Shown here piece by piece: positions 34,946 to 43,448 of a stretch of DNA of 64,000 bases. The stretch's first letter is position 1. Every line of letters starts with the position of its first letter. Location of the stretch: assembly GCF_030694375.1 (NCBI RefSeq), contig NZ_JAUXYL010000026.1, positions 124,001-188,000 on the forward strand, given 5' to 3'. The DNA is from Algoriphagus sp. Lineage in GTDB: Bacteria > Bacteroidota > Bacteroidia > Cytophagales > Cyclobacteriaceae. Position numbers and translations under genes: made by a program. Below the pieces are notes generated by a model that saw nothing but the letters and a program-made list of their open reading frames with translations, was not told where the DNA came from and made no database searches.

Positions 34946-36649
34946 TTGGATCATAAAACTATTTTAAAGAAACTAAAGCTGAGTATTCAGCTGATGGAGC
35001 TTCACGACGAAAACCCTTTTAAGATCCGTAGCTATCAAAGCGCCCTGACATCGCTCGAACGTGGAGATCAGGATATTATGAGCCTCAACGATGCTGCACT
35101 TGCTCAAATTAACGGAATCGGAAAAAGCATCATCGAAGCGATCCAGCAGCTAAAAGTGTCAGAAACTTTTCCGGCTTTAGATTCACTTTTAGAAAAAACT
35201 CCAACAGGAATTCTTGAAATCCTTCAAATCAAAGGATTGGGACCAAAGAAAGTCAAGACCCTCTGGGAAGAGTTGGGCATCACCTCCACTCACGAACTCA
35301 TGGAAGCCTGCCAAAGCGGAAAAGTGGCACTAATCAAAGGGTTTGGAGAAAAAACGCAGGATACCATCATCCAAAACCTGGAGTTCAAAGCCTCCAATTC
35401 GGGAAAATGGCTCTATGCCGATATCGAAGAGGCAATTGCCAAACTGGAATCAGCACTGAAAAACTTGCTTCCGAAGGTGCAGTTGGCAGTAGTTGGGGAT
35501 TTTGCAAGAAAACTGGAGATCATCTCCAAAGCGGAAATTCTGGTTGGATCTGATCAGCTTGAAACTGCTAAATCCGGGCTGAAATCTTTTGATGAAATTG
35601 AATGGGTGCCAGCCGAATCAGGGCCCAAAACCTTGAGGGGAAAATTAAAAGATCTTGATCTCAAGGTGACGGTTCATCTGTGTACAGCCGCTGATTTTTT
35701 GTGGAAAAAGATGGCGCTTTCTGCTTCCAAACATCATTTGACCGGTTTGGTCGATGACACTGAAACTGTATCCGAAAAACTGAAAAAGAATGACTTCAGC
35801 AGTGAAGAAGAATTTTTTACCAAAAACGGTCTTCAGTTTATCCCAACAGAAATGCGGGAAGGTTTTGGAGAAATCGAACTGGCAAAAGAAAACAAGCTTC
35901 CCGAACTGCTTCAGGATGCTGACCTAAAAGGAATCCTTCACAACCACTCCACCTACAGTGATGGTAAGCATAGCCTTCGGCAAATGGCCGAGTACTGCAA
36001 GTCTTTGGGCTTTGAATACCTCGGAATCTCTGATCATAGCCGGACAGCGAGCTACGCAGGAGGATTGGACATCGAAAAGGTAATAAAACAACAGGCCGAA
36101 ATAGATGAGCTAAACAAAGAGTTGGCCCCGTTTAAAATTTTCAAAGGGATCGAAAGTGACATTTTGGGAGACGGCAGTTTGGACTACCCTGTGGATGTAT
36201 TGGCCAGCTTCGATTTTGTGGTGGCTTCTATCCATTCCATTTTGAATATGGATGTAAAAAGAGCCACAGAGCGATTGCTAAGAGCAATATCCAATCCCTA
36301 CACTACGATACTTGGCCATCCGACCGGCAGACTTTTGCTGCGAAGAGAAGGCTACCCCATTGACCACCGAGCGATCATCGATGCCTGCGCAGCTCATCAG
36401 GTGGTGATTGAAATCAACGCAAATCCCTGGAGACTTGATCTTGACTGGAGATGGGTACGCTACGCCATGGATCAGGGGGTAAAACTGGCCATCAACCCCG
36501 ATGCCCATGAAATGGACGGCTATGCGGATATGAAATATGGGGTTTTGATTGGAAGAAAAGGAGGCCTTACCAAAGAAATGACGCTCAATGCCCTCAGCGG
36601 GGAAGAAATTGCTGCGTACTTTGCGGGCCGAAAGGCTGGGTTGAGGTAG
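34946..36649 (+). CDS. PolX-like protein with intact PHP domain and degenerate polymerase site
   Basis: 567 residues from a TTG start. The family beginning MDxKTI...LMELHxENPFKIRSYQ supports this start. Order: helix-hairpin-helix region (about 1-150, INGIGKSIIEAI and IKGLGPKKVKTL), polymerase-beta-like region (150-310) and PHP phosphoesterase (330-565). In DNA polymerase X the palm has a GS-RR-GD-D signature; here the corresponding stretch reads VGDFARK...SKAEILV, so the catalytic Asp pair appears replaced. The PHP metal ligands remain: LHNHSTYSDG, ISDHS, GIESDI, SIHS, GHPTGR and NPDAH. It is likely a nuclease or phosphatase acting on DNA rather than a polymerase. Confidence 0.85.
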   Translation: MDHKTILKKLKLSIQLMELHDENPFKIRSYQSALTSLERGDQDIMSLNDAALAQINGIGKSIIEAIQQLKVSETFPALDSLLEKTPTGILEILQIKGLGPKKVKTLWEELGITSTHELMEACQSGKVALIKGFGEKTQDTIIQNLEFKASNSGKWLYADIEEAIAKLESALKNLLPKVQLAVVGDFARKLEIISKAEILVGSDQLETAKSGLKSFDEIEWVPAESGPKTLRGKLKDLDLKVTVHLCTAADFLWKKMALSASKHHLTGLVDDTETVSEKLKKNDFSSEEEFFTKNGLQFIPTEMREGFGEIELAKENKLPELLQDADLKGILHNHSTYSDGKHSLRQMAEYCKSLGFEYLGISDHSRTASYAGGLDIEKVIKQQAEIDELNKELAPFKIFKGIESDILGDGSLDYPVDVLASFDFVVASIHSILNMDVKRATERLLRAISNPYTTILGHPTGRLLLRREGYPIDHRAIIDACAAHQVVIEINANPWRLDLDWRWVRYAMDQGVKLAINPDAHEMDGYADMKYGVLIGRKGGLTKEMTLNALSGEEIAAYFAGRKAGLR

Positions 36650-36832
36650 GCAGTTGGTAGTGGCAGTTTGTAGATAGCTAAAAGGCAAGTGGTTATTAGT
36701 TATTGGTTAGCTGTACACGAACGGGACTACATCGGTCATCCGACACCCGGCATCGGTCCTCTTGCTTCTTGCCTCTCGGCTTTTGCTTCTCGTTGTCTTG
36801 ATACTAAAATCTAAATACTTGATACTTTAAAA

Positions 36833-37120
36833 ATGAAATGGTCTGACCTTCCCGAACCTGTCCTCTTGCAACGTTCCTTCCTTTTCGGAATCACGGGAAT
36901 TGTGTTGGGCGCACTTTCTATCCTGAATTCCAACTGGAATTATGTTCAAGCACCCATGGGACCACTCAATGGTGTAAGCTTACTCTTACAGTTTGCCGGC
37001 TTGGGTTTGGCGATTTTGGTCCTGAAAAAGCGAAAACTGTCCAAAGAGAACAAAGAAAAGGCACAAATGATGATTCTCATCTTAGGTGTGGCTCTGCTCT
37101 TTTTCATTTTTTCACTTTGA
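36833..37120 (+). CDS. Small membrane protein, DUF4293-like
   Basis: 95 residues with three transmembrane helices (about 14-32, 46-66 and 78-94) and a basic loop KKRKLSKENKEKA between the last two. The charged loop predicts its cytoplasmic position. It might be an incomplete member of the DUF4293 group of four-helix proteins, but I am unsure. It is the first plus-strand gene ahead of the sigma factor, 147 bases upstream of it. The 183 bases before it hold low-complexity repeated words and no gene. Confidence 0.65.
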   Translation: MKWSDLPEPVLLQRSFLFGITGIVLGALSILNSNWNYVQAPMGPLNGVSLLLQFAGLGLAILVLKKRKLSKENKEKAQMMILILGVALLFFIFSL

Positions 37121-37267
37121 AAAAAAAGAATGGAACTATTAATGGAGCCTGAAATCACTTGATTATCAGGCTTTTTATTTTATGTTTGAAAATAGTTAAC
37201 TTTTTTTCACAACTGAACGCAACCATTTTTTACCCCCTTGCATCTACCTATTCGAAAGCCAACCGGA

Positions 37268-37837
37268 ATGTTTAACAGACCCAATTTTTCTACTGAAGAA
37301 GGACTTATTAAGGGATGCCTCAAGGGTGATCGGTCAGCCCAGCGTCACTTGTATGATTCCTATTCAGGGAAATTTCTGGCCATCTGCATGCGATACCTCA
37401 AAGATCGCGAACATGCCGAGGATGTGATGATTGAGAGTTTTATGAAAATCTTCGAAAAGCTGCCACAGTTTCAGGCAAAGGGGAGTTTTGAAGGATGGAT
37501 GAAGCGAATCGTCGTCACTCAGGCGCTCATGACCTTGAGAAGCAATCGTCATCTGATGATGGAAGTCAATCTGGAACCGGAATTGGAATACAGCAACCAA
37601 CACTACGAACTGACTCAACTTGAGGCAGCCGAATTGATGGAACTGGTTCAAAGTCTGCCTGTCGGATATCGTACGGTGTTCAATCTGTATGCGATCGAAG
37701 GCTTCGCCCATCAGGAAATTGCGGATATGCTCGGAATCACCGAAAGCACATCCAAATCTCAGCTCAACCGAGCCCGAACAGCGCTCAAAGAAAAAATTGC
37801 CAGTCTGCAACCCAAAACAAAGACTAACCATGGCTAA
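37268..37837 (+). CDS. ECF-type sigma-70 factor
   Basis: 189 residues from the ATG at 37268 (MFNRPNFSTEEGLIKG). Region 2 (YLKDREHAEDVMIESFMKIFEKLPQF) and region 4 (LPVGYRTVFNLYAIEGFAHQEIADMLGITESTSKSQLNRAR) are complete, with no region 3, as in extracytoplasmic-function sigma factors. Its last eight bases overlap the next gene, which encodes a single-helix membrane protein of anti-sigma type. The pair probably controls the following barrel and DUF4097 genes, and perhaps other targets. I see no clear promoter of the ordinary type, which would fit autoregulation. Confidence 0.93.
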   Translation: MFNRPNFSTEEGLIKGCLKGDRSAQRHLYDSYSGKFLAICMRYLKDREHAEDVMIESFMKIFEKLPQFQAKGSFEGWMKRIVVTQALMTLRSNRHLMMEVNLEPELEYSNQHYELTQLEAAELMELVQSLPVGYRTVFNLYAIEGFAHQEIADMLGITESTSKSQLNRARTALKEKIASLQPKTKTNHG

Positions 37838-38642
37838 GACAAACGAACAATTCGATCAGCATTTCAGGGAAAAGCTGGACGGACATCGGGAAAAACCAAG
37901 TGCACTCGCCTGGGAAAGGCTCGAAAGCCAGCTTCCCAAAGAATCCAAACCTACATTCGGGATTTGGTGGGCGATCGCTGCATCAGTCACTGCCTTACTC
38001 GTGGCCGGATACTCGTTTTGGCCCACAGACGGCAAAGTCTCACCGGAAACCTTTGTGGCAGAAAAGACCGAACTGCCACAGAAAAATCAAACCGAAACAA
38101 GCATTGAAGTTCCTTTGAATTCAAGTGAAATCATTGAATCAGTAGAGCTAGACAAGACGACAGAAAATCCTGACTTCAAAACTGAAACCGCTCAAACCAA
38201 ACCTGAAACAAAGCCAAGTACCACTCAGAAAACTAAACCAACTACTTCTCCGGCTTTGACTCAGGCTCCAAAAAATCTGATTGCTCAGCTTGAATCTGAG
38301 CCTGTTTCCAAACCAATTTCGGTAGCTACCCCTGAGCTCAAGACCGAGGAGATCCAGGTAGACTTACCCAAATTGAAAACTCCTGAAATCGAAAAAATGG
38401 TCGCTCAAACTACCGCTCCGGCAGATGAAGAACCACTCTATCGGGTGAGCATTTACTCCAACGGAGTCAAAAAAGGCGAGCCTCAGGAAAAAAATCTGAT
38501 TACCGAACTTGGCAAGACTGTAGGCCAGGTGGAAGAATTACTGGGCAAAGTTGATGAAGGATTAATCAGCCTCCAAGACAAAAAAGACAACCTCTTTGCT
38601 TCGCTGACATCAAGAAAAAATCAAGCGGAGGAAAAAAGGTAA
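37830..38642 (+). CDS. Anti-sigma-factor-like single-pass membrane protein
   Basis: 270 residues from the ATG at 37830, overlapping the sigma gene stop. The N-terminal 45 residues (FREKLDGHREKPSALAWERL) resemble the cytoplasmic anti-sigma segment often paired with ECF factors in Bacteroidetes. One helix follows (about 47-65). The periplasmic part is a long Pro/Thr/Lys/Glu-rich linker and then a compact C-terminal region (EEPLYRVSIYSNGVKKGE...). It has no zinc-binding HXXXCXXC motif, so it is not a ZAS-type anti-sigma. A role as the membrane-bound partner that releases the sigma factor is inferred from gene order and topology. Confidence 0.8.
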   Translation: MAKTNEQFDQHFREKLDGHREKPSALAWERLESQLPKESKPTFGIWWAIAASVTALLVAGYSFWPTDGKVSPETFVAEKTELPQKNQTETSIEVPLNSSEIIESVELDKTTENPDFKTETAQTKPETKPSTTQKTKPTTSPALTQAPKNLIAQLESEPVSKPISVATPELKTEEIQVDLPKLKTPEIEKMVAQTTAPADEEPLYRVSIYSNGVKKGEPQEKNLITELGKTVGQVEELLGKVDEGLISLQDKKDNLFASLTSRKNQAEEKR

Positions 38643-38677
38643 ACTAAACCAACTCACCTCTTTTAATTGAAATTATT

Positions 38678-39721
38678 ATGAAAAAATACCTGCTTTTGTT
38701 TTGCCTTATGGCACTGGTTCAGGTCGCTTTTGCATCCAGCCTGAAAGATTATCCTGTCCTCACCGAATCCGGAATCCAGAAAGACAGCGTCGTAGTCGAA
38801 TTCGGAAAATCCGGAAAAGTAGTGATCATCGTCGAGTCCAAAGAAGACTTTGAAAAACTCAAACTCATGAACATCAATCAGATCATCAGCGAGCTGGATC
38901 TGGAAGAAAATAAGGAAACAGGAGAACTCACCATCGTTGAGATCAAGAAGCGTGACGGATCTGTAAAAGAAGTCGTCAAAGTCCATGAAAATGGAGGAAG
39001 TACCGAAGTCAAAGTTGGAGGAATGCGGGTTTATGTGGATGAATCAGGCGACAATACCCGTGTGAAGGTGGAAACCGGAACCAAAAAACACTCAGACCCT
39101 CCATTCAGATCCTATTTCAATTTGGATTTGGGCGTAAATAATGTGCTGGAAAATGGTTCTTTCCCCACTTCTGATAAACCATATGCCGTCAAAGGCTGGG
39201 GAAGCTGGATGGTAGGACTTAACTGGATGGCCGCACAGCGAATCTCTAAGGGGTTCCATTGGGACTTCGGAATCGGATTTCAATTCTACAATTTCAAATT
39301 TGAAAACCGGGATTTCCAGGCAGTGCGAGGAGAGGAAGCCATTGATTTTCTTCAGCGAACTGATGTAAATGGATTCAAAAGCAAACTTTCCTCCTCTTAC
39401 CTCACTGCCATGACTATGCTGGAATTGGATTTTGGAAAAATGAACGACAAAGGACATAAAGGAATGCGAATCGCTGCAGGGCCTTACGTCGGATACAGGC
39501 TAGGAGGACAATCCAAGTTTGTATATGAAGAAATCAATGGGTCAGGCCGCCGTAAAGACAAAGAAGCCACAGGCCTTTATCTGGAAAACCTACGCTATGG
39601 TATCCGCGGCGAGCTGGGAATCGGAAGAGTTAATTTCTTCACCACCTACGATCTCAATGAGCTTTTCCAAGCTGGAAAAGGCCCTTCACTGAATCCAATT
39701 ACCTTCGGAATTGTATTCTAA
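38678..39721 (+). CDS. Outer-membrane beta-barrel protein with acidic periplasmic domain (paralogue 1)
   Basis: 347 residues. A signal peptide (MKKYLLLFCLMALVQVAFAS) is followed by about 125 charged, probably helical or beta residues containing KVVIIVESKEDFEKL and TVEIKKR-type segments, then the barrel. The barrel part matches the next gene in WGSWMVGLN, YNFKFENRD, RLGGQSKFVYEE and the C-terminal DLNELFQAGKGP. Tandem duplication is evident, although the next protein lacks most of the extra N-terminal region. It lies 36 bases after the anti-sigma-like gene in the same unit. Confidence 0.85.
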   Translation: MKKYLLLFCLMALVQVAFASSLKDYPVLTESGIQKDSVVVEFGKSGKVVIIVESKEDFEKLKLMNINQIISELDLEENKETGELTIVEIKKRDGSVKEVVKVHENGGSTEVKVGGMRVYVDESGDNTRVKVETGTKKHSDPPFRSYFNLDLGVNNVLENGSFPTSDKPYAVKGWGSWMVGLNWMAAQRISKGFHWDFGIGFQFYNFKFENRDFQAVRGEEAIDFLQRTDVNGFKSKLSSSYLTAMTMLELDFGKMNDKGHKGMRIAAGPYVGYRLGGQSKFVYEEINGSGRRKDKEATGLYLENLRYGIRGELGIGRVNFFTTYDLNELFQAGKGPSLNPITFGIVF

Positions 39722-39777
39722 AACTTCTTGGGGAGAGAAATCTCCCCTTTTTCAACTGATTCTAAACCAGCCCCGCA

Positions 39778-40605
39778 ATGAATTCACGATACATTACCAC
39801 CCTTTTACTGCTATTTCTTACATTCCCAATTTTCGCACAGGAAAAAACAGCCATGCAGGGCGAAAAGACCAAAGTCTACACACTATTTGGTAAATCCTGG
39901 CAAGTCACCAAGTTCTCCGACGGGACCAAAACCTATGAATGGGACATCGAGAACATTGACTATTCCAATTATCAAAGCCCCCCAAAGTCTTCCAAGTTTT
40001 CATACAATTTCCTGGAATCTGAAGTCGGCATCAACATCTGGCCATCCAATCAAGGTGCACCAGCGGTGAAGCCTTGGGGAAGCTGGTATGTGGGGTTGAA
40101 TTCCACAGGAACCTGGAAGCCCAGCAAAAACTTCCATTTGAAATCCTCTCTGGGAGTGAGCTGGTACAACTTCAAATTTGAAGACCGGGATATTATCGCA
40201 CATAAAACTCCTGAAGGACTGGAATTCCGGGATTTTCGTGATGACACAGGACTTCCGATCGGCACAGGCGCCAAATCCAAAATATCCGCATCTTTTGTCA
40301 ATATGACCTTGATGCCATCTGTCCGCACAAATGACGGGAATTTTAGGTTCGGTGTAGGTGGATATGCCGGAATGAGACTTGGTGGCAGAGGAAAATTCGT
40401 CTATGAAGATGCCGATGGAGAAAAGAATAAGCAATACGAAAAGTCCAACATGTATTTTGAAAACTTCAGGTACGGTCTAAGATCCGAAATCGGTGTCGGT
40501 GACTTTACCCTGTTTTTCAATAAAGACCTCAATAACCTCTTCCAAGCCGGAAAAGGACCTGAACTCAAGGCGATGAGCTTTGGAATAATCTTCGACGTAA
40601 ACTAA
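39778..40605 (+). CDS. Outer-membrane beta-barrel protein (paralogue 2)
   Basis: 275 residues with signal peptide (MNSRYITTLLLLFLTFPIFAQ). The mature region is almost all barrel and aligns by eye with the previous protein: WGSWYVGLN, YNFKFEDRD, RLGGRGKFVYED and DLNNLFQAGKGP. The domain present in the first paralogue between signal and barrel is shortened to about 55 residues here. The 56-base gap contains a GGGGAGAGAAATCTCCCC hairpin (about 39730-39747), which could tune downstream expression. Role unknown beyond outer-membrane location. Confidence 0.85.
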   Translation: MNSRYITTLLLLFLTFPIFAQEKTAMQGEKTKVYTLFGKSWQVTKFSDGTKTYEWDIENIDYSNYQSPPKSSKFSYNFLESEVGINIWPSNQGAPAVKPWGSWYVGLNSTGTWKPSKNFHLKSSLGVSWYNFKFEDRDIIAHKTPEGLEFRDFRDDTGLPIGTGAKSKISASFVNMTLMPSVRTNDGNFRFGVGGYAGMRLGGRGKFVYEDADGEKNKQYEKSNMYFENFRYGLRSEIGVGDFTLFFNKDLNNLFQAGKGPELKAMSFGIIFDVN

Positions 40606-40615
40606 TCCACAAATC

Positions 40616-41542
40616 ATGAAAAGCAATTTCACCAAACTCTCCCTGGCACTAGTCCTGCTGTTGGTCACTACAGCCACTTTTGCCCAAAACGTCATCGTAG
40701 ACACCAAAAAATCCTATCCCGGTATCAATAAAATTGAGGTAGATAGCGGTTGGCTTACTGTCTCCTATGTAGGCGGTTCCGGATCTCAAGTCAATGTAGA
40801 AGCTTATTTGGAATCGAATGACAGTAACCAAGACATCATCTTTGTAACTGTGGGCGATGTATTAAAAATCACGCATACCAAAAAACAAAGCAACTACAAC
40901 TGGAACTCCAAAAATAAGGGATATATCAAAATCTCCGGACCACAGGCAATTGCACTTGACTTAAAGGGTAGCTCTGGTAACATCAGCGTGGAGAATGTCA
41001 AAAATGAAAACACTTCACTGAGAGTTTCTTCGGGAAACCTCACTGCCAAAAACCTTCAGGGAAATCTTTCCATCAGAGCAACCTCAGGTAATTTAAATGT
41101 GAGTAATGTAGATGGAAATGTTACTGCCGGAATCACCTCTGGAAATGCCAATTTCAATGGAATCAAGGGAGACTTGGCTTATGAATCCACCAGCGGTTCG
41201 CTGGAAGCAAATCAAGTAGGTGGTGAAATCAACATAGGTTTAACCTCCGGTAATGCCAAGCTCAACAATATAGGCAAACTTGGGGCTATCAAATTTACTT
41301 CAGGAAATATCAAGGCAACCAATGCTGGATTGGGTGAAAATACACGCTTAAGTGGTAGCTCAGGAAATTTCAACATTCAGACTCCTTCCAACCTCAAGGA
41401 CTTTAACTTCTCACTCAAAGCCTCCTCGGGAAATCTGAAAGTCGGCGGAGTCAACACCGGCAAAACGCTTGAACTTGACAACGGTTCAGGATCATGGGTT
41501 AGGGGAAATATCACCTCCGGAAACATCACCATTGTAAATTGA
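40616..41542 (+). CDS. DUF4097-type secreted beta-repeat protein
   Basis: 308 residues: a signal peptide (to ATFAQ) and then a right-handed beta-solenoid of short repeats marked by SGN or SSGN about every 19-20 residues, such as GSSGNISVENV, RVSSGNLTAKNL and GITSGNANFNGI. This matches the DUF4097 family, widespread in Bacteroidetes and often next to sigma/anti-sigma genes. It probably lies outside the inner membrane. It starts 10 bases after paralogue 2 and closes the unit. Its exact role is unknown; a link to envelope sensing is inferred from the neighbours. Confidence 0.88.
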   Translation: MKSNFTKLSLALVLLLVTTATFAQNVIVDTKKSYPGINKIEVDSGWLTVSYVGGSGSQVNVEAYLESNDSNQDIIFVTVGDVLKITHTKKQSNYNWNSKNKGYIKISGPQAIALDLKGSSGNISVENVKNENTSLRVSSGNLTAKNLQGNLSIRATSGNLNVSNVDGNVTAGITSGNANFNGIKGDLAYESTSGSLEANQVGGEINIGLTSGNAKLNNIGKLGAIKFTSGNIKATNAGLGENTRLSGSSGNFNIQTPSNLKDFNFSLKASSGNLKVGGVNTGKTLELDNGSGSWVRGNITSGNITIVN

Positions 41543-41619
41543 AAATTTGAGATTTGAAATTTGAGATTTGAGATTGATTCCAATTTCAAATCTTGAATTT
41601 CAAATCTTGAATTTCAAAT
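41540..41619. repeat. AT-rich inverted repeat between convergent genes
   Basis: Words of the type GAAATTTGAGATTTGA occur on the left and TCAAATCTTGAATTTCAAAT on the right, forming an imperfect long hairpin. It separates two convergent stops and may stop transcription from both sides. Similar words occur at 31125-31155. Confidence 0.6.
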
Positions 41620-42108
41620 TCATCGAGGCCGGGAAGCTTCTCTGACAAGTTCCCGGTCTTCTTTTTTCAGTTTCATCAGGCGGGCCATCCGGTCAGGACT
41701 GGGTTTGCCAAGGGAAAAGAATACCAGTGTAACGGCAAATATTACGACATACACCGGGTTTTTATAAAAAAGCAATCCTAAAGAGGCCACTATGGAAACC
41801 ACGAAGAGAAACAAATAGCGCTGTTTAGTAGCCTTGCAGTAGATTTTTACTTTTTCAATTAATTCATCCTGCAAAATCCCAAGCTTTAATTTTTTATGGA
41901 AATTCACATATTGAATGATCAATAGTCCAATGCTCAAACCAATCCACAGTCCGTTTACAAAACCCGGCAACTGAGGCAAGTTCCAGGAAAGATTTCCTGA
42001 ATTATAATACAGGTAGACAAAAGCAAAAAGCGGCAGTGACGCCAATAAAATAAATAAGGTAAGCTGCTCTGCTTTTCTGTAGATGATTCCTATTTCCTGG
42101 TTATCCAA
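41620..42108 (-). CDS. Membrane protein of unknown function
   Basis: 162 residues with four transmembrane helices (about 17-36, 49-66, 97-111 and 114-130) and charged N- and C-terminal tails. The C-terminal KPSPDRMARLMKLKKEDRELV is strongly basic and helical. No family is recognised. It follows the reductase gene by 13 bases and is probably in the same transcript, though no functional link is evident. Confidence 0.7.
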   Translation of the reverse strand: MDNQEIGIIYRKAEQLTLFILLASLPLFAFVYLYYNSGNLSWNLPQLPGFVNGLWIGLSIGLLIIQYVNFHKKLKLGILQDELIEKVKIYCKATKQRYLFLFVVSIVASLGLLFYKNPVYVVIFAVTLVFFSLGKPSPDRMARLMKLKKEDRELVREASRPR

Positions 42109-42121
42109 AATTGCGTTTTAT

Positions 42122-43225
42122 TTATTCGATGGTGATTTTGATGTCATCTGTCAAAGGTCTTGACACACAGCATAGCACATAACCTGCAGCGATTTCCTTT
42201 TCGCTCAAGCCCGCATCCTCATCCATCTTCACTTGCCCGCTCAACAGCTTTCCTCGGCAAGCTGTACAAAGCCCACTTTGACAGCTGTAAGGCATATTCA
42301 GACCTGAACTCAGTCCGGATTCCAACACCGTTTTACCCGGCTTGACAGTAACCAGATGCTCATCCCCTTCCAGCACAATCGTCACGTCTCTTGAAAGAAC
42401 CCCGACATTGATGCCTTTGAGTGCTTCCTCATGTGCCTGATGAGCTGCAGCAGAAAAGAAACTTTCCCGGTGAATTCTCTCTTTGTCTATTTCCAACTCA
42501 TTCAGCACATCCTGAGCGATGTCCATGATCCCGTCAGGACCGCACATGAAATATACCTCCTCATAACGTTGCTCGTATTCAGCTCTCAGAAAAAGCTCCC
42601 GTAGCAATTCGGAAGAAAGTCTTCCGCTCAGTCCTGTCCAGCTTTCGGAGGGCTGACTGAGATTGTGAATTACTTTCAGTCGGTCCGGATTGGCCTTTTC
42701 GAGTAAGCTCAGCTGATTTTTGAAAATAATCTGCTCCTCATTCCGGCTGCAGTAGATCAGTGTGATGATGGAATTCGGCTCATTGACCAAGGCTGTTTTT
42801 AGAATTCCCATGATCGGGGTAATCCCACTGCCTCCGGCGATCAGGAAGAAATGTCTTCTGTTTTTGGAGTGAAAATCCGTAGTGAAATGCCCAAGTGGCT
42901 TAAGGACATTAATCGTCTTGCCAGGGAAGATCTTTTCATTGAGGAAATTGGAAAAAAGTCCGCCGGCTACCCGTTTCACGGAGATTCCTGGAAAAGGGTC
43001 GACAAATGGTGAGGTGCAGAGACTATACGATCTGCGCTCCTCTTTCCCGTTGAACTCCATCACCAAAGTCAGAAACTGACCCGGCTTATAATCCAATATA
43101 GGCTCTGGTTGCTCAAAATATAGGGTAACCGTATCTTCTGTTTCCCTTACTACCTCCCGCACTTTCAATGGCAAATAGGCATTTGCCTTTGGCTCTTCTT
43201 TCTTTTTCTTAAATAAATTGAACAT
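42122..43225 (-). CDS. PaaE-type NAD(P)H oxidoreductase with FAD and [2Fe-2S] domains
   Basis: 367 residues in three parts: an FAD domain with RRSYSLCTSP (about 68-77), an NAD(P)H domain with GGSGITPIMG (about 130-140), and a C-terminal plant-type ferredoxin domain with CQSGLCTAC and a later CCVSRP cysteine that complete the [2Fe-2S] site. The layout is that of PaaE and related phthalate-type electron-transfer proteins that feed oxygenases. No other phenylacetate genes are nearby, so a role in that pathway is not supported. An exact -7 box (TAATTTTG, minus strand) lies at 43263-43256 with a poor -33 partner. Confidence 0.9.
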   Translation of the reverse strand: MFNLFKKKKEEPKANAYLPLKVREVVRETEDTVTLYFEQPEPILDYKPGQFLTLVMEFNGKEERRSYSLCTSPFVDPFPGISVKRVAGGLFSNFLNEKIFPGKTINVLKPLGHFTTDFHSKNRRHFFLIAGGSGITPIMGILKTALVNEPNSIITLIYCSRNEEQIIFKNQLSLLEKANPDRLKVIHNLSQPSESWTGLSGRLSSELLRELFLRAEYEQRYEEVYFMCGPDGIMDIAQDVLNELEIDKERIHRESFFSAAAHQAHEEALKGINVGVLSRDVTIVLEGDEHLVTVKPGKTVLESGLSSGLNMPYSCQSGLCTACRGKLLSGQVKMDEDAGLSEKEIAAGYVLCCVSRPLTDDIKITIE

Positions 43226-43448
43226 CTGGAATTGATCTGATCGTTAATTTGGCTGCAAAATTAAGCCCCAAGTCGGTTTTATTGCGCACTTCCCTGAGAA
43301 ATTCCCCATCAAAACCCCAAATCGGAAAAGTAAGTTTGGCTCTGAGTGATAATAATCTTTTCTCCGACCTGATTTTGGCACTAAAAACCTAAATTGCGAC
43401 CTCCGAAAATCGGACCTGAATCATCTATTCGAAGCAAACTCTAAAAAA

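Noticed and set aside
43226..43448. Possible purine riboswitch before purB
   Set aside because: No three-way junction or conserved loop sequences are visible; only a short CCGA/TCGG hairpin is present.
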